DNA from: Oryzias latipes
Taxonomy: Eukaryota > Chordata > Actinopteri > Beloniformes > Adrianichthyidae
Assembly: GCF_002234675.1 (NCBI RefSeq)
Contig: NC_019867.2
Location: 186,001-250,000 of the forward strand
Direction of reading: 5' to 3'
Length of the DNA stretch: 64,000 nucleotides
A model generated the notes under the pieces. It worked only from the letters and a program-made list of their open reading frames with translations, was not told where the DNA came from and searched no databases. Below are positions 18,498 through 30,400 of this stretch, piece after piece. The first letter of the stretch is position 1. Every line of letters begins with the position of its first letter. The position numbers and the translations under genes are program-made.

Positions 18498-21400
18498 ATG
18501 TCCCGGGACTCTGATGCCCCCCCTGCTCCGGTGGCCTTCGGCCGGTGGGCCGTCCCGCTGCTGGCGGAGCAGCTGCGGCTGCCGGGGCGGGACGTCCGGC
18601 TGCGGGCCCTGGCCGCCCTCATCGACGTGCTGCGTCAGCCGCTGCGGGGCCCCGAGGCCCTAACCGAAGGTAGGAGACCGGCAGCAGAGGTGCAGGAAGG
18701 ACCGGGGTTGGTCGGTGCCGGTCCAGACCAGGCCAGGGTCCCATAAAGATGTCCTGGATATGGGACTGAGCAGACTCCCCCCGTCCCTGCAGGTTTTCTG
18801 CAGCAGCTGAAGGTCCTCCTGGAGGATGAAGATCCATGTGTCAGAGCAAAGGTCTGCCAGCTTCTGCACGTGCTGGCGGCTCACACCTGTGGCAGGTAAA
18901 CAGAGGAACTCTTCAGAAGAACCGGCTGTTCTGTATGATTCATGCTACACTCTGTTTATGTGAACACTGGACTGTAAATAGTTTGAATCTGTCTTTTTTC
19001 CAAATCTGACCGTACAGCAGGAAGCTCTGCTATGAGTGCAGATAACGAAAATTCTCCATCATGGCAATGCTCTGGAAATGGCAGGTTTTGGGGCCCCAGG
19101 GGCCTCATTGACCACAGACACTGCAGAATGTTGCCGTCGCGTCCAGACTGGTGTGTTTTTGTCTGGTCTGGATTGCAGGTGTTGTGGCTCCAGGTACATA
19201 TTATCTGCTACTGAAGGCAGGAATCAAGCATATTTCTGCAATACAACATACATGCATATATAGAATCCATTAAAAGCATTAATGGAATAATATTAGAAAA
19301 TATTATGGAACCCCTGTTCACCTCCACAAGAAGAAAAAAGAAAGAACTAAACTGATAACGGAACCCCAAAACCTGCAGTTCAGACTTCTGACAGAAAGAT
19401 TTCATCCCACAGAAAGTGATGCTAGAAAGAAAATCCCAAACTTTTCAGTTTTCAGTCAGATTTGATGAAATGAGAGAGAAACGAGAAGCGCCAGCAGGGG
19501 GCAGTGCAGCTGCATGACGGGGAGAGGAGACTGTTCTCTGGAGGTTCCACTGCTTGTTCTCCTGCATGTTCTCCTGGGTATTCTTCTGGGTGTTCTCCTG
19601 CATGTACTCCTGGAGGTCTTCCTGCATGTTCTCATGCGTGTCCTCCGTGTTCTCCTGCATGTTCTCCTGTGTGTTCTCCTGTGTGTTCTCCTAGAGGTCT
19701 TCCTGCGTGATCTCCTGTGTGTTCTCCTGCGTGTTCTCCTGCATGTTCTCATGCGTGTCCTCCGTGTTCTCCTGCATGTTCTCCTGTGTGTTCTCCTGTG
19801 TGTTCTCCTAGAGGTCTTCCTGCGTGATCTCCTGTCTGTTCTCCTGTGTGTTCTCCTGCATGTACTCCTGGAGGTCTTCCTGCATGTTCTCATGCGTGTC
19901 CTCCGTGTTCTCCTGCATGTTCTCCTGTGTGTTCTCCTGTGTGTTCTCCTAGAAGTCTTCCTGCGTGATCTCCTGTGTGTTCTCCTGCGTGTTCTCCTGC
20001 ATGTTCTCATGCGTGTCCTCCGTGTTCTCCTGCATGTTCTCCTGTGTGTTCTCCTGTGTGTTCTCCTAGAGGTCTTCCTGCGTGATCTCCTGTGTGTTCT
20101 CCTGTGTGTTCTCCTAGAGGTCTTCCTGCGTGATCTCCTGCATGTTCTCCTGCGTGTCCTCCTGCATGTTCTCCTGCGTGTCCTCCTGCGTGTTCTCCTG
20201 CGTGTCCTCCTGCATGTTCTCCTGCATGTTCTCCTGCGTGTCCTCCTGTCTGTTCTCCTGTGTGTTCTCCTGTGTGTACTCCTGGAGGTCTTCCTGCATG
20301 TTCTCATGCGTGTCCTCCGTGTTCTCCTGCATGTTCTCCTGTGTGTTCTCCTGTGTGTTCTCCTAGAGGTCTTCCTGCGTGATCTCCTGTGTGTTCTCCT
20401 GCGTGTCCTCCTGTGTGTTCTCCTGCGTGTCCTCCTGCATGTTCTCCTGTGTGTTCTCCTGTGTGTTCTCCTAGAGGTCTTCCTGCGTGATCTCCTGCAT
20501 GTTCTCCTGCGTGTCCTCCTGCATGTTCTCCTGCGTGTCCTCCTGCGTGTTCTCCTGCGTGTCCTCCTGCATGTTCTCCTGCATGTTCTCCTGCGTGTCC
20601 TCCTGCGTGTTCTCCTGCGTGTCCTCCTGCATGTTCTCCTGCATGTTCTCCTGCGTGTCCTCCTGCATGTTCTCCTGTGTGTTCTCCTGCGTGTCCTCCT
20701 GCGTGTCCTCCTGCATGTTCTCCTGCATGTCCTCCTGTGTGTTCTCTTGCGTGTTCTCCTGCGTGTCCTCCTGCATGTTCTCCTGCATGTTCTCCTGCGT
20801 GTCCTCCTGCGTGTTCTCCTGCGTGTCCTCCTGCGTGTTCTCCTGCATGTTCTCCTGTGTGTTCTCCTGCGTGTCCTCCTGCATGTCCTCCTGTGTGTTC
20901 TCTTGCGTGTTCTCCTGCATGTTCTCCTGCATGTTCTCCTGCATGTTCTCCTGCGTGTCCTCCTGTGTGTTCTCCTGCGTGTTCTCCTGTGTGTTCTCCT
21001 ACATGTTCTCCTGCATGTTCTCCTGCGTGTTCTCCTGCATGTACTCCTGGAGGTCTTCCTGCATGTTCTCATGCGTGTCCTCCGTGTTCTCCTGCATGTT
21101 CTCCTGTGTGTTCTCCTGTGTGTTCTCCTAGAGGTCTTCCTGCGTGATCTCCTGCGTGTCCTCCTGTGTGTTCTCTTGCGTGTTCTCCTGCATGTTCTCC
21201 TGCGTGTCCTCCTGCATGTTCTCCTGCATGTTCTCCTGCGTGTCCTCCTGCGTGTTCTCCTGCGTGTCCTCCTGCGTGTCCTCCTGCATGTTCTCCTGCA
21301 TGTTCTCCTGCGTGTTCTCCTGCGTGTCCTCCTGCGTGTTCTCCTGCGTGTTCTCCTGTGTGTTCTCCTGCATGTTCTCCTGCGTGTTCTCCTGCGTGTA

Positions 21401-24400
21401 CTCCTGCGTGTTCTCCTGCATGTTCTCCTGCGTGTCCTCCTGTGTGTTCTCCTGCGTGTCCTCCTGCATGTTCTCCTGCGTGTCCTCCTGCGTGTTCTCC
21501 TGCGTGTTCTCCTGCGTGTCCTCCTGCATGTTCTCCTGTGTGTTCTCCTGTGTGTTCTCCTAGAGGTCTTCCTGCGTGATCTCCTGTGTGTTCTCCTGCG
21601 TGTCCTCCTGTGTGTTCTCCTGCGTGTCCTCCTGCATGTTCTCCTGTGTGTTCTCCTGTGTGTTCTCCTAGAGGTCTTCCTGCGTGATCTCCTGTGTGTT
21701 CTATTGCGTTTTCTCCTGCATGTTCTCCTGCGTGTTCTCCTGCATGTTCTCCTGCATGTTCTCCTGCGTGTTCTCCTGCGTGTCCTCCTGCGTGTTCTCC
21801 TGCGTGTCCTCCTGCGTGTCCTCCTGCATGTTCTCCTGCGTGTCCTCTTGCGTGTTCTCCTGCATGTTCTCCTGCGTGTTCTCCTGCGTGTCCTCCTGCG
21901 TGTTCTCCTGTATGTTCTCCTGCGTGTTCTCCTGCGTGTTCTCCTGCGTGTTCTCCTGCGTGTCCTCCTGCGTGTTCTCCTGTGTGTTCTCCTGCATGTT
22001 CTCCTATGTGTTCTCCTGCATGTTCTCCTGCATGTCCTCCTGTGTGTTCTCTTGCGTGTTCTCCTGCATGTTCTCCTGCGTGTCCTCTTGCATGTTCTCC
22101 TGCGTGTCCTCCTGCGTGTTCTCCTGCGTGTCCTCCTGCATGTTCTCCTGCATGTTCTCCTGCGTGTCCTCCTGCATGTTCTCCTGCGTGTTCTCCTGCG
22201 TGTTCTCCTGCATGTTCTCCTGCATGTTCTCCTGCGTGTCCTCCTGTGTGTTCTCCTGCGTGTTCTCCTGTGTGTTCTCCTGCTTGTTCTCCTGCATGTT
22301 CTCCTGCGTGTCCTCCTGCGTGTTCTCCTGCATGTTCTTCTGCGTGTTCTCCTGCGTGTCCTCCTGCGTGTTCTCCTGCATGTTCTCCTGCGTGTCCTCC
22401 TGTGTGTTCTCCTGCGTGTCCTCCTGCATGTTCTCCTGCGTGTCCTCCTGCGTGTTCTCCTGCGTGTCCTCCTGCGTGTCCTCCTGCGTGTTCTCCTGCA
22501 TGTTCTTCTGCGTGTTCTCCTGCGTGTCCTCCTGCGTGTTCTCCTGCATGTTCTCCTGCGTGTCCTCCTGTGTGTTCTCCTGCGTGTCCTCCTGCATGTT
22601 CTCCTGCGTGTCCTCCTGCGTGTTCTCCTGCGTGTCCTCCTGTGTGTTTTCCTGCATGTTCTCCTGCGTGTTCTCCTGCATGTTCTCCTGCGTGTTCTCC
22701 TGCGTGTTCTCCTGCGTGTCCTCCTGTGTGTTCTCCTGCGTGTCCTCCTGCATGTTCTCCTGCGTGTCCTCCTGCGTGTTCTCCTGCGTGTCCTCCTGCG
22801 TGTTCTCCTGCGTGTCCTCCTGCGTGTTCTCCTGTATGTTCTCCTGCGTGTTCTCCTGCATGTTCTCCTGCGTGTCCTCCTGTGTGTTCTCCTGCATGTT
22901 CTCCTGCGTGTTCTCCTGCATGTTCTCCTGCGTGTTCTCCTGCGTGTTCTCCTATGTGTTCTCCTGCATGTTCTCCTGCATGTCCTCCTGTGTGTTCTCT
23001 TGCGTGTTCTCCTGCATGTTCTCCTGCGTGTCCTCCTGCGTGTTCTCCTGCGTGTCCTCCTGCGTGTTCTCCTGCATGTTCTCCTGCGTGTTCTCCTGCG
23101 TGTCCTCGTGCGTGTTCTCCTGCATGTTCTCCTGCGTGTCCTCCTGTGTGTTCTCCTGTGTGTTCTCCTGCATGTTCTCCTGTGTGTTCTCCTGCGTGTC
23201 CTCCTGTGTGTTCTCCTGCATGTTCTCCTGCGTGTCCTCCTGCGTGTTCTCCTGCATGTTCTCCTGCGTGTTCTCCTGCGTGTTCTCTTGCGTGTTCTCC
23301 TGCGTGTTCTCCTGCATGTTCTCCTGCGTGTCCTCCTGCATGTTCTCCTGTGTGTCCTCCTGCGTGTTCTCCTGCATGTTCTCCTGCGTGTCCTCCTGTG
23401 TGTTCTCTTGTGTGTTCTCCTGCATGTTCTCCTGCGTGTTCTCCTGCGTGTTCTCTTGCGTGTTCTCCTGCGTGTTCTCCTGCATGTTCTCCTGCGTGTC
23501 CTCCTGCATGTTCTCCTGCATGTTCTCCTGCATGTTCTCCTGCATGTTCTCCTGCGTGTCCTCCTGCGTCTTCTCCTGCATGTTCTCCTGCGTGTCCTCC
23601 TGTGTGTTCTCCTGCGTGTTCTCCTGCGTGTCCTCCTGCGTGTTCTCCTGCATGTTCTCCTGCGTGTCTTCCTGTGTGTTCTCTTGCGTGTTCTCCTGCA
23701 TGTTCTCCTGCGTGTCCTCCTGCGTGTTCTCCTGCATGTTCTCCTGTGTGTCCTCCTGCGTGTTCTCCTGCATGTTCTCCTGCGTGTCCTCCTGTGTGTT
23801 CTCTTGTGTGTTCTCCTGCATGTTCTCTTGTGTGTTCTCCTGCGTGTTCTCTTGCATGTTCTCCTGCGTGTCCTCCTGTGTGTTCTCCTGCGTGTTCTCC
23901 TGCGTGTCCTCCTGCGTGTTTTCCTGCATGTTCTCCTGCGTGTCTTCCTGTGTGTTCTCCTGCATGTTCTCCTGCGTGTCCTCCTGTGTGTTCTCTTGCG
24001 TGTTCTCCTGCATGTTCTCCTGCGTGTCCTCCTGTGTGTTCTCCTGCATGTTCTCCTGCCTGTCCTCCTGTGTGTTCTCCTGTGTGTCCTCCTGCGTGTT
24101 TTCTTGCATGTTCTCCTGCCTGTCCTCCTGTGTGTTCTCCTGCGTGTCTTCCTGCGTGTTCTCTTGCATGTTCTCCTGCGTGTACTCCTGCGTGTTCGCC
24201 TGTGTGTTCTCCTGGAGGTCCTCCTGTGTGTTCTCCTGCGTGTCCTCCTGCGTGTTCTCCTGCATGTTCTCCTGCGTGTACTCCTGCGTGTTCGCCTGTG
24301 TGTTCTCCTGGAGGTCCTCCTGCGTGTTTTCCTGCATATTCTCCTGCGTGTTCTCCTGCATGTTCTCCTGCGTGTCCTCCTGCGTTTTCTCCTGCGTGTC

Positions 24401-27400
24401 CTCCTGGAGGTCCTCCTGTGTGTTCTCCTGCATGTTCTCCTGCATGTTCTCCTGCGTGTCTTCCTGCGTGTTCTCCTGCATGTTCTCCTGCGTGTCCTCC
24501 TGCGTCTTCTCCTGCATGTTGTCCTGCGTGTCCTCCTGTGTGTTCTCCTGCGTGTTCTACTGCGTGTCCTCCTGCGTGTTCTCCTGCATGTTCTCCTGCG
24601 TGTCTTCCTGTGTGTTCTCCTGCATGTTCTCCTGCGTGTCCTCCTGTGTGTTCTCTTGCGTGTTCTCCTGCATGTTCTCCTGCGTGTCCTCCTGTGTGTT
24701 CTCCTGCATGTTCTCCTGCCTGTCCTCCTGTGTGTTCTCCTGCGTGTCCTCCTGCGTGTTCTCTTGCATGTTCTCCTGCCTGTCCTCCTGTGTGTTCTCC
24801 TGCGTGTCCTCCTGCGTGTTTTCTTGCATGTTCTCCTGCGTGTACTCCTGCGTGTTCGCCTGTGTGTTCTCCTGGAGGTCCTCCTGCGTGTTTTCCTGCA
24901 TATTCTCCTGCGTGTTCTCCTGCATGTTCTCCTGCGTGTCCTCCTGCGTGTCCTCCTGGAGGTCCTCCTGTGTGTTCTCCTGCATGTTCTCCTGCATGTT
25001 CTCCTGCGTGTCTTCCTGTGTGTTCTCCTGCATGTTCTCCTGCGTGTCCTCCTGTGTGTTCTCTTGCGTGTTCTCTTGCGTGTTCTCCTGCGTGTTCTCC
25101 TGCATGTTCTCCTGCGTGTCCTCCTGCATGTTCTCCTGCGTGTCCTCCTGCATGTTCTCCTGCATGTTCTCCTGCATGTTCTCCTGCGTGTTCTCCTGCA
25201 TGTTCTCCTGCGTGTCCTCCTGCGTGTCTTCCTGTGTGTTCTCCTGCATGTTCTCCTGCGTGTCCTCCTGTGTGTTCTCTTGCGTGTTCTCTTGCGTGTT
25301 CTCCTGCGTGTTCTCCTGCATGTTCTCCTGCGTGTCCTCCTGCATGTTCTCCTGCGTGTCCTCCTGCGTGTTCTCCTGCGTGTTCTCCTGGAGGTCCTCC
25401 TGTGTGTTCTCCTGCATGTTCTCCTGCATGTTCTCCTGCGTGTCTTCCTGTGTGTTCTCCTGCATGTTCTCCTGCGTGTCCTCCTGTGTGTTCTCTTGCG
25501 TGTTCTCTTGCGTGTTCTCCTGCGTGTTCTCCTGCATGTTCTCCTGCGTGTCCTCCTGCATGTTCTCCTGCGTGTCCTCCTGCGTGTTCTCCTGCGTGTT
25601 CTCCTGCATGTTCTCCTGCGTGTTCTCCTGCGTGTCCTCCTGCATGTTCTCCTGCATGTTCTCCTGCGTGTTCTCCTGCGTGTCCTCCTGCGTGTTCTCC
25701 TGTATGTTCTCCTGCATGTTCTCCTGCGTGTCCTCCTGCGTGTTCTCTTGCGTGTTCTCCTGCGTGTTATCCTGCGTGTTCTCCTGCGTGTCCTCCTGTG
25801 TGTTCCCTTGCGTGTCCTCCTGCGTGTTCTCCTGCGTGTCCTCCTGGAGGTCCTCCTGTGTGTTCTCCTGCATGTTCTCCTGCATGTTCTCCTGCGTGTC
25901 TTCCTGTGTGTTCTCCTGCGTGTCCTCCTGTGTGTTCTCTTGCGTGTTCTCCTGCGTGTTCTCCTGCGTGTTCTCCTGCGTGTCCTCCTGTGTGTTCCCC
26001 TGCGTGTTCTCTTGCGTGTTCTCCTGCGTGTTCTCCTGCATGTTCTCCTGCGTGTCCTCCTGCATGTTCTCCTGCGTGTCCTCCTGCGTGTTCTCCTGCA
26101 TGTTCTCCTGCGTGTCCTCCTGCATGTTCTCCTGCGTGTCCTCCTGCGTGTTCTCCTGCATGTTCTCCTGCGTGTTCTCCTGTATGTTCTCCTGCATGTA
26201 CTCCTGCATGTTCTCCTACGTGTCTTCTTGTGTTTTCTCCTGCGTGTCCTCCTGCGTGCTCGCCTGTGTGTTCTCCTGCATGTTCTCCTGCGTGTTCTCC
26301 TGCGTGTCCTCCTGCGTGTCCTCCTGTGTTTTCTCCTGCGTGTCCTCCTGCGTGTTCTCCTGTATGTTCTCCTGCGTGTTCTCCTGCATGTTCTCCTGCG
26401 CGTCCTCCTGCGTGTTCTCCTGCATGTTCTCCTGCGTATCCTCCTGCGTGTCCTCCTGCGTGTTCTCCTGCATGTTCTCCTGCGTGTCCTCCTGCGTGTT
26501 CTCCTGCATGTTCTCCTGCGTGTCCTCCTGTGTTTTCTCCTGCGTGTCCTCCTGCGTGTCCTCCTGCGTGTTCTCCTGCGTGTCCTCCTGTGTGTTCCCC
26601 TGCGTGTTCTCCTGCATGTCCTCCTGTGTGTTCTCCTGCGTGTTCTCCTGCGTGTCCTCCTGTGTGTTCCCCTGCATGTTCTCCTGCGTGTCCTCCTGTG
26701 TGTTCTCTTGCGTGTTCTCCTGCGTGTTCTCCTGCGTGTTCTCCTGCGTGTCCTCCTGTGTGTTCTCTTGCGTGTTCTCCTGCGTGTTCTCCTGCGTGTT
26801 CTCCTGCGTGTCCTCCTGTGTGTTCCCCTGCGTGTTCTCTTGCGTGTTCTCCTGCGTGTTCTCCTGCATGTTCTCCTGCGTGTCCTCCTGCATGTTCTCC
26901 TGCGTGTCCTCCTGCGTGTTCTCCTGCATGTTCTCCTGCGTGTCCTCCTGCATGTTCTCCTGCGTGTCCTCCTGCGTGTTCTCCTGCATGTTCTCCTGCG
27001 TGTTCTCCTGTATGTTCTCCTGCATGTACTCCTGCATGTTCTCCTACGTGTCTTCTTGTGTTTTCTCCTGCGTGTCCTCCTGCGTGCTCGCCTGTGTGTT
27101 CTCCTGCATGTTCTCCTGCGTGTTCTCCTGCGTGTCCTCCTGCGTGTCCTCCTGTGTTTTCTCCTGCGTGTCCTCCTGCGTGTTCTCCTGTATGTTCTCC
27201 TGCGTGTTCTCCTGCATGTTCTCCTGCGCGTCCTCCTGCGTGTTCTCCTGCATGTTCTCCTGCGTATCCTCCTGCGTGTCCTCCTGCGTGTTCTCCTGCA
27301 TGTTCTCCTGCGTGTCCTCCTGCGTGTTCTCCTGCATGTTCTCCTGCGTGTCCTCCTGTGTTTTCTCCTGCGTGTCCTCCTGCGTGTTCTCCTGTATGTT

Positions 27401-30400
27401 CTCCTGTGTGTTCTCCTGCGTGTTTGCCTGCGTGTCCTCCTGCGTGTTCTCCTGCATGTTCTCCTGCGTGTCCTCCTGTGTTTTCTCCTGCGTGTCCTCC
27501 TGCGTGTTCTCCTGTATGTTCTCCTGTGTGTTCTCCTGCGTGTTTGCCTGCGTGTCCTCCTGCGTGTTCTCCTGCATGTCCTCCTGCGTGTTCTCCTGCG
27601 AGTCCTCCTCTGTGTTCTCCTGCGTGTTCGCCTGTGTGTTCTCCTGGAGGTCCTCCTGCATGTCCTCCTTCTCTACATTTTTCTTGATTTGTTGGCATTT
27701 ACTTCACATTTAGATTTAAACTGGTTTGAGTGTGAAATGATTCTGAACATGGTCTCAGAAGACCGTGTTCAGGATTCAGTTTTCAGCCCAGCAGCTGAAT
27801 TGTCTTTCGCTCTGTGGTCAAAAGTAGTCTGTGTACACTTAGTCTATTCTAAAAGTGAGGCGGTTTAAATTTATATAAATTGCTAATCTGAAATGTTCCA
27901 ATTTAGTCTGAAGAAGTATTCAGTCAGCATACTTCCTCCAGTACATGTACATGATCTATAGTACACTTTACTTGGACTCAAGTGTTCTCGATAAAATCTT
28001 AGGGGCTGACATCATTTCCTCTGATTTAAGTTTCAGCTTTAACAAGAACCTTTTCCAAAGCTCAGTAATCATCAGGAAAGTTCTCGTTGGGAACCGGTTC
28101 TGTAAGATCCAAAGAGAACAGGCAGGAATCTAAAACACAATAACAACTACACTGAGGAGCTTTGAGTGTAAAGAACCTGAAAGACAAATTTCTTATTCAA
28201 GGGTCAGTGTTTGCTTGGGGGTGGGGGGGGGGTCTGAAACCAGAACATGACTTAAACCAGACGTCTGGGCTCTGCCGTCTTCTTTGTTCTGATCTTTACC
28301 AACGGGTCTCACAGTGTTGCCCCCCCCTGCAGACAGGCCCTGCTGGCTGCCTCCTTCCTGCCCCCCCTATCTCAGCTGCTGGAGGACCCCCCCTGCAGGA
28401 GGACTGTGTTTCTGCTGCTGAGCCGCCTCTCGCTACACAGCTCGGGTATGACCCCCACACCACACCCACCCAGCGGGAAACTGTCAGAGCCGCAGTATCA
28501 TTGACAAGCCCCCCCCCACCCCCACCCCCCCACCCCCCACCCTGCAGGAAGGGTGTCTCTACTCACTCTGCTCCCTAAACTCATGAAGAAGCTGCAAGAG
28601 GAGGAGGAGGAGGAGGAGGACGAGGTGCAGGTTCTGTTCCTGTCTCTCCTCAGGTGCTGCTTCCAGGCGGATCCTGAGGCGGCTCTGCGTTCTGACGCTG
28701 TAGCCCTGCTGGCGCCAAAACTCTCCAACGGCGCCCTGAACATCTGCAAAGCAGCAGCAGCAGCCATGATGGCTCTCAGGTAAAGGTGAGGGTGCGGCTC
28801 TGATGTGAGGTTGTGGTTCATCTGTGAGGTTGTGGTTCTGCTTTGAGGTTGTGGTTATTCAGTGAGGTTGTGGTTCTGCTGTGAAGTTGTGGTTCTGCTG
28901 TGAGGTTGTGGTTATTCGGTGAGGTTGTGGTTATTCAGTGAGGTTGTGGTTCTGCTGTGAGGTTGTGGTTCTTCTGTGAGGTTGTGGTTTTTCTGTGAGG
29001 TTGTGGTTATTAAGTGAGGTTGTGGTTCTGCTGTGAAGTTGTGGTTCTTCTGTGAGGTTGTGGTTTTTCTGTGAGGTTGTGGTTTTTCTGTGAGGTTGTG
29101 GTTCTGCTGTGAGGTTGTGGTTCTGCTGTGAGGTTGTGGTTCTGCTGTGAGGTTGTGGTTCTGCTGTGAGGTTGTGGTTCTGCTGTGAGGTTGTGGTTCT
29201 GATGTGAGGTTGAGGTTCTTCTGTGAGGTTGTGGTTCTGCTGTGAGGTTGTGGTTCTGCTGTGAGGTTGTGGTTCAGCTGTGAGGTTGTGGTTCTGCTGT
29301 GAGGTTGTGGTTCTGCTGTGAGGTTGTGGTTATTCTGTGAGGTTGTGGTTCTGCTGTGAGGTTGTGGTTCTGCTGCGAGGTTGTGGCTTTTCTGTGAGGT
29401 TGTGGTTCTTTTGTGAGGTTGTGGTTATTCAGTGAGGTTGTGGTTCTGCTGTGAGGTTGTGGTTCTGCTGTGAGGTTGTGGTTCTGCTGTGAGGTTGTGG
29501 TTATTCAGTGAGGTTGTGGTTCTGCTGTGAGGTTGTGGTTCTTCTGTGAGGTTGTGGTTATTCAGTGAGGTTGTGGTTCTGCTGTGAGGTTGTGGTTCTT
29601 CTGTGAGGTTGTGGTTCTGCTGTGAGGTTGTGGTTCTGCTGCGAGGTTGTGGCTTTTCTGTGAGGTTGTGGTTCTTTTGTGAGGTTGTGGTTATTCAGTG
29701 AGGTTGTGGTTCTGCTGTGAGGTTGTGGTTCTGCTGTGAGGTTGTGGTTCTGCTGTGAGGTTGTGGTTATTCAGTGAGGTTGTGGTTCTGCTGTGAGGTT
29801 GTGGTTCTTCTGTGAGGTTGTGGTTATTCAGTGAGGTTGTGGTTCTGCTGTGAGGTTGTGGTTATTCAGTGAGGTTGTGGTTCTGCTGTGAGGTTGTGGT
29901 TCTTCTGTGAGGTTGTGGTTCTGCTGTGAGGTTGTGGTTCTGCTGTGAGGTTGTGGTTCTTCTGTGATGTTGTGGTTATTCAGTGAGGTTGTGGTTCTGC
30001 TGTGAGGTTGTGGTTCTTCTGTGAGGCTGTGGTTATTCAGTGAGGTTGTGGTTCTGCTGTGAGGTTGTGGTTCTGCTGTGAGGTTGTGGTTATTCAGTGA
30101 GGCTGTGGTTATTCAGTGAGGTTGTGGTTCTGCTGTGAGGTTGTGGTTCTGCTTTGAGGTTGTGGTTATTCAGTGAGGTTGTGGTTCTGCTGTGAGGTTG
30201 TGGTTCTGCTGTGAGGTTGTGGTTATTCAGTGAGGTTGTGGTTCTGCTGTGAGGTTGAGGTTCTTCTGTGAGGTTGTGGTTCTTCTGTGAGGTTGTGGTT
30301 CTGCTCTGAGGTTGTGGTTCTGCTGTGATGTTGTGGTTCTGCTGTGAGGTTGTGGTACTGCTCTGAGGTTGTGGTTCTGCTGTGAGGTTGTGGTTATTCT

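Noticed and set aside
19456-21072. Minus-strand 538-codon Arg/Thr-rich frame resembling a basic nuclear protein
   Set aside because: It is the antisense reading of the same 12-bp array; the (K/R)RT pattern has exactly the array period.
19514-27868. 2,784-codon plus-strand open frame and the overlapping long frames (about 2,000 codons each) in the other two sense frames
   Set aside because: They follow from a stop-free 12-bp unit inside rsph14 intron 2. All frames are equally open, there is no domain, and flanking exons are joined by proper splice sites.
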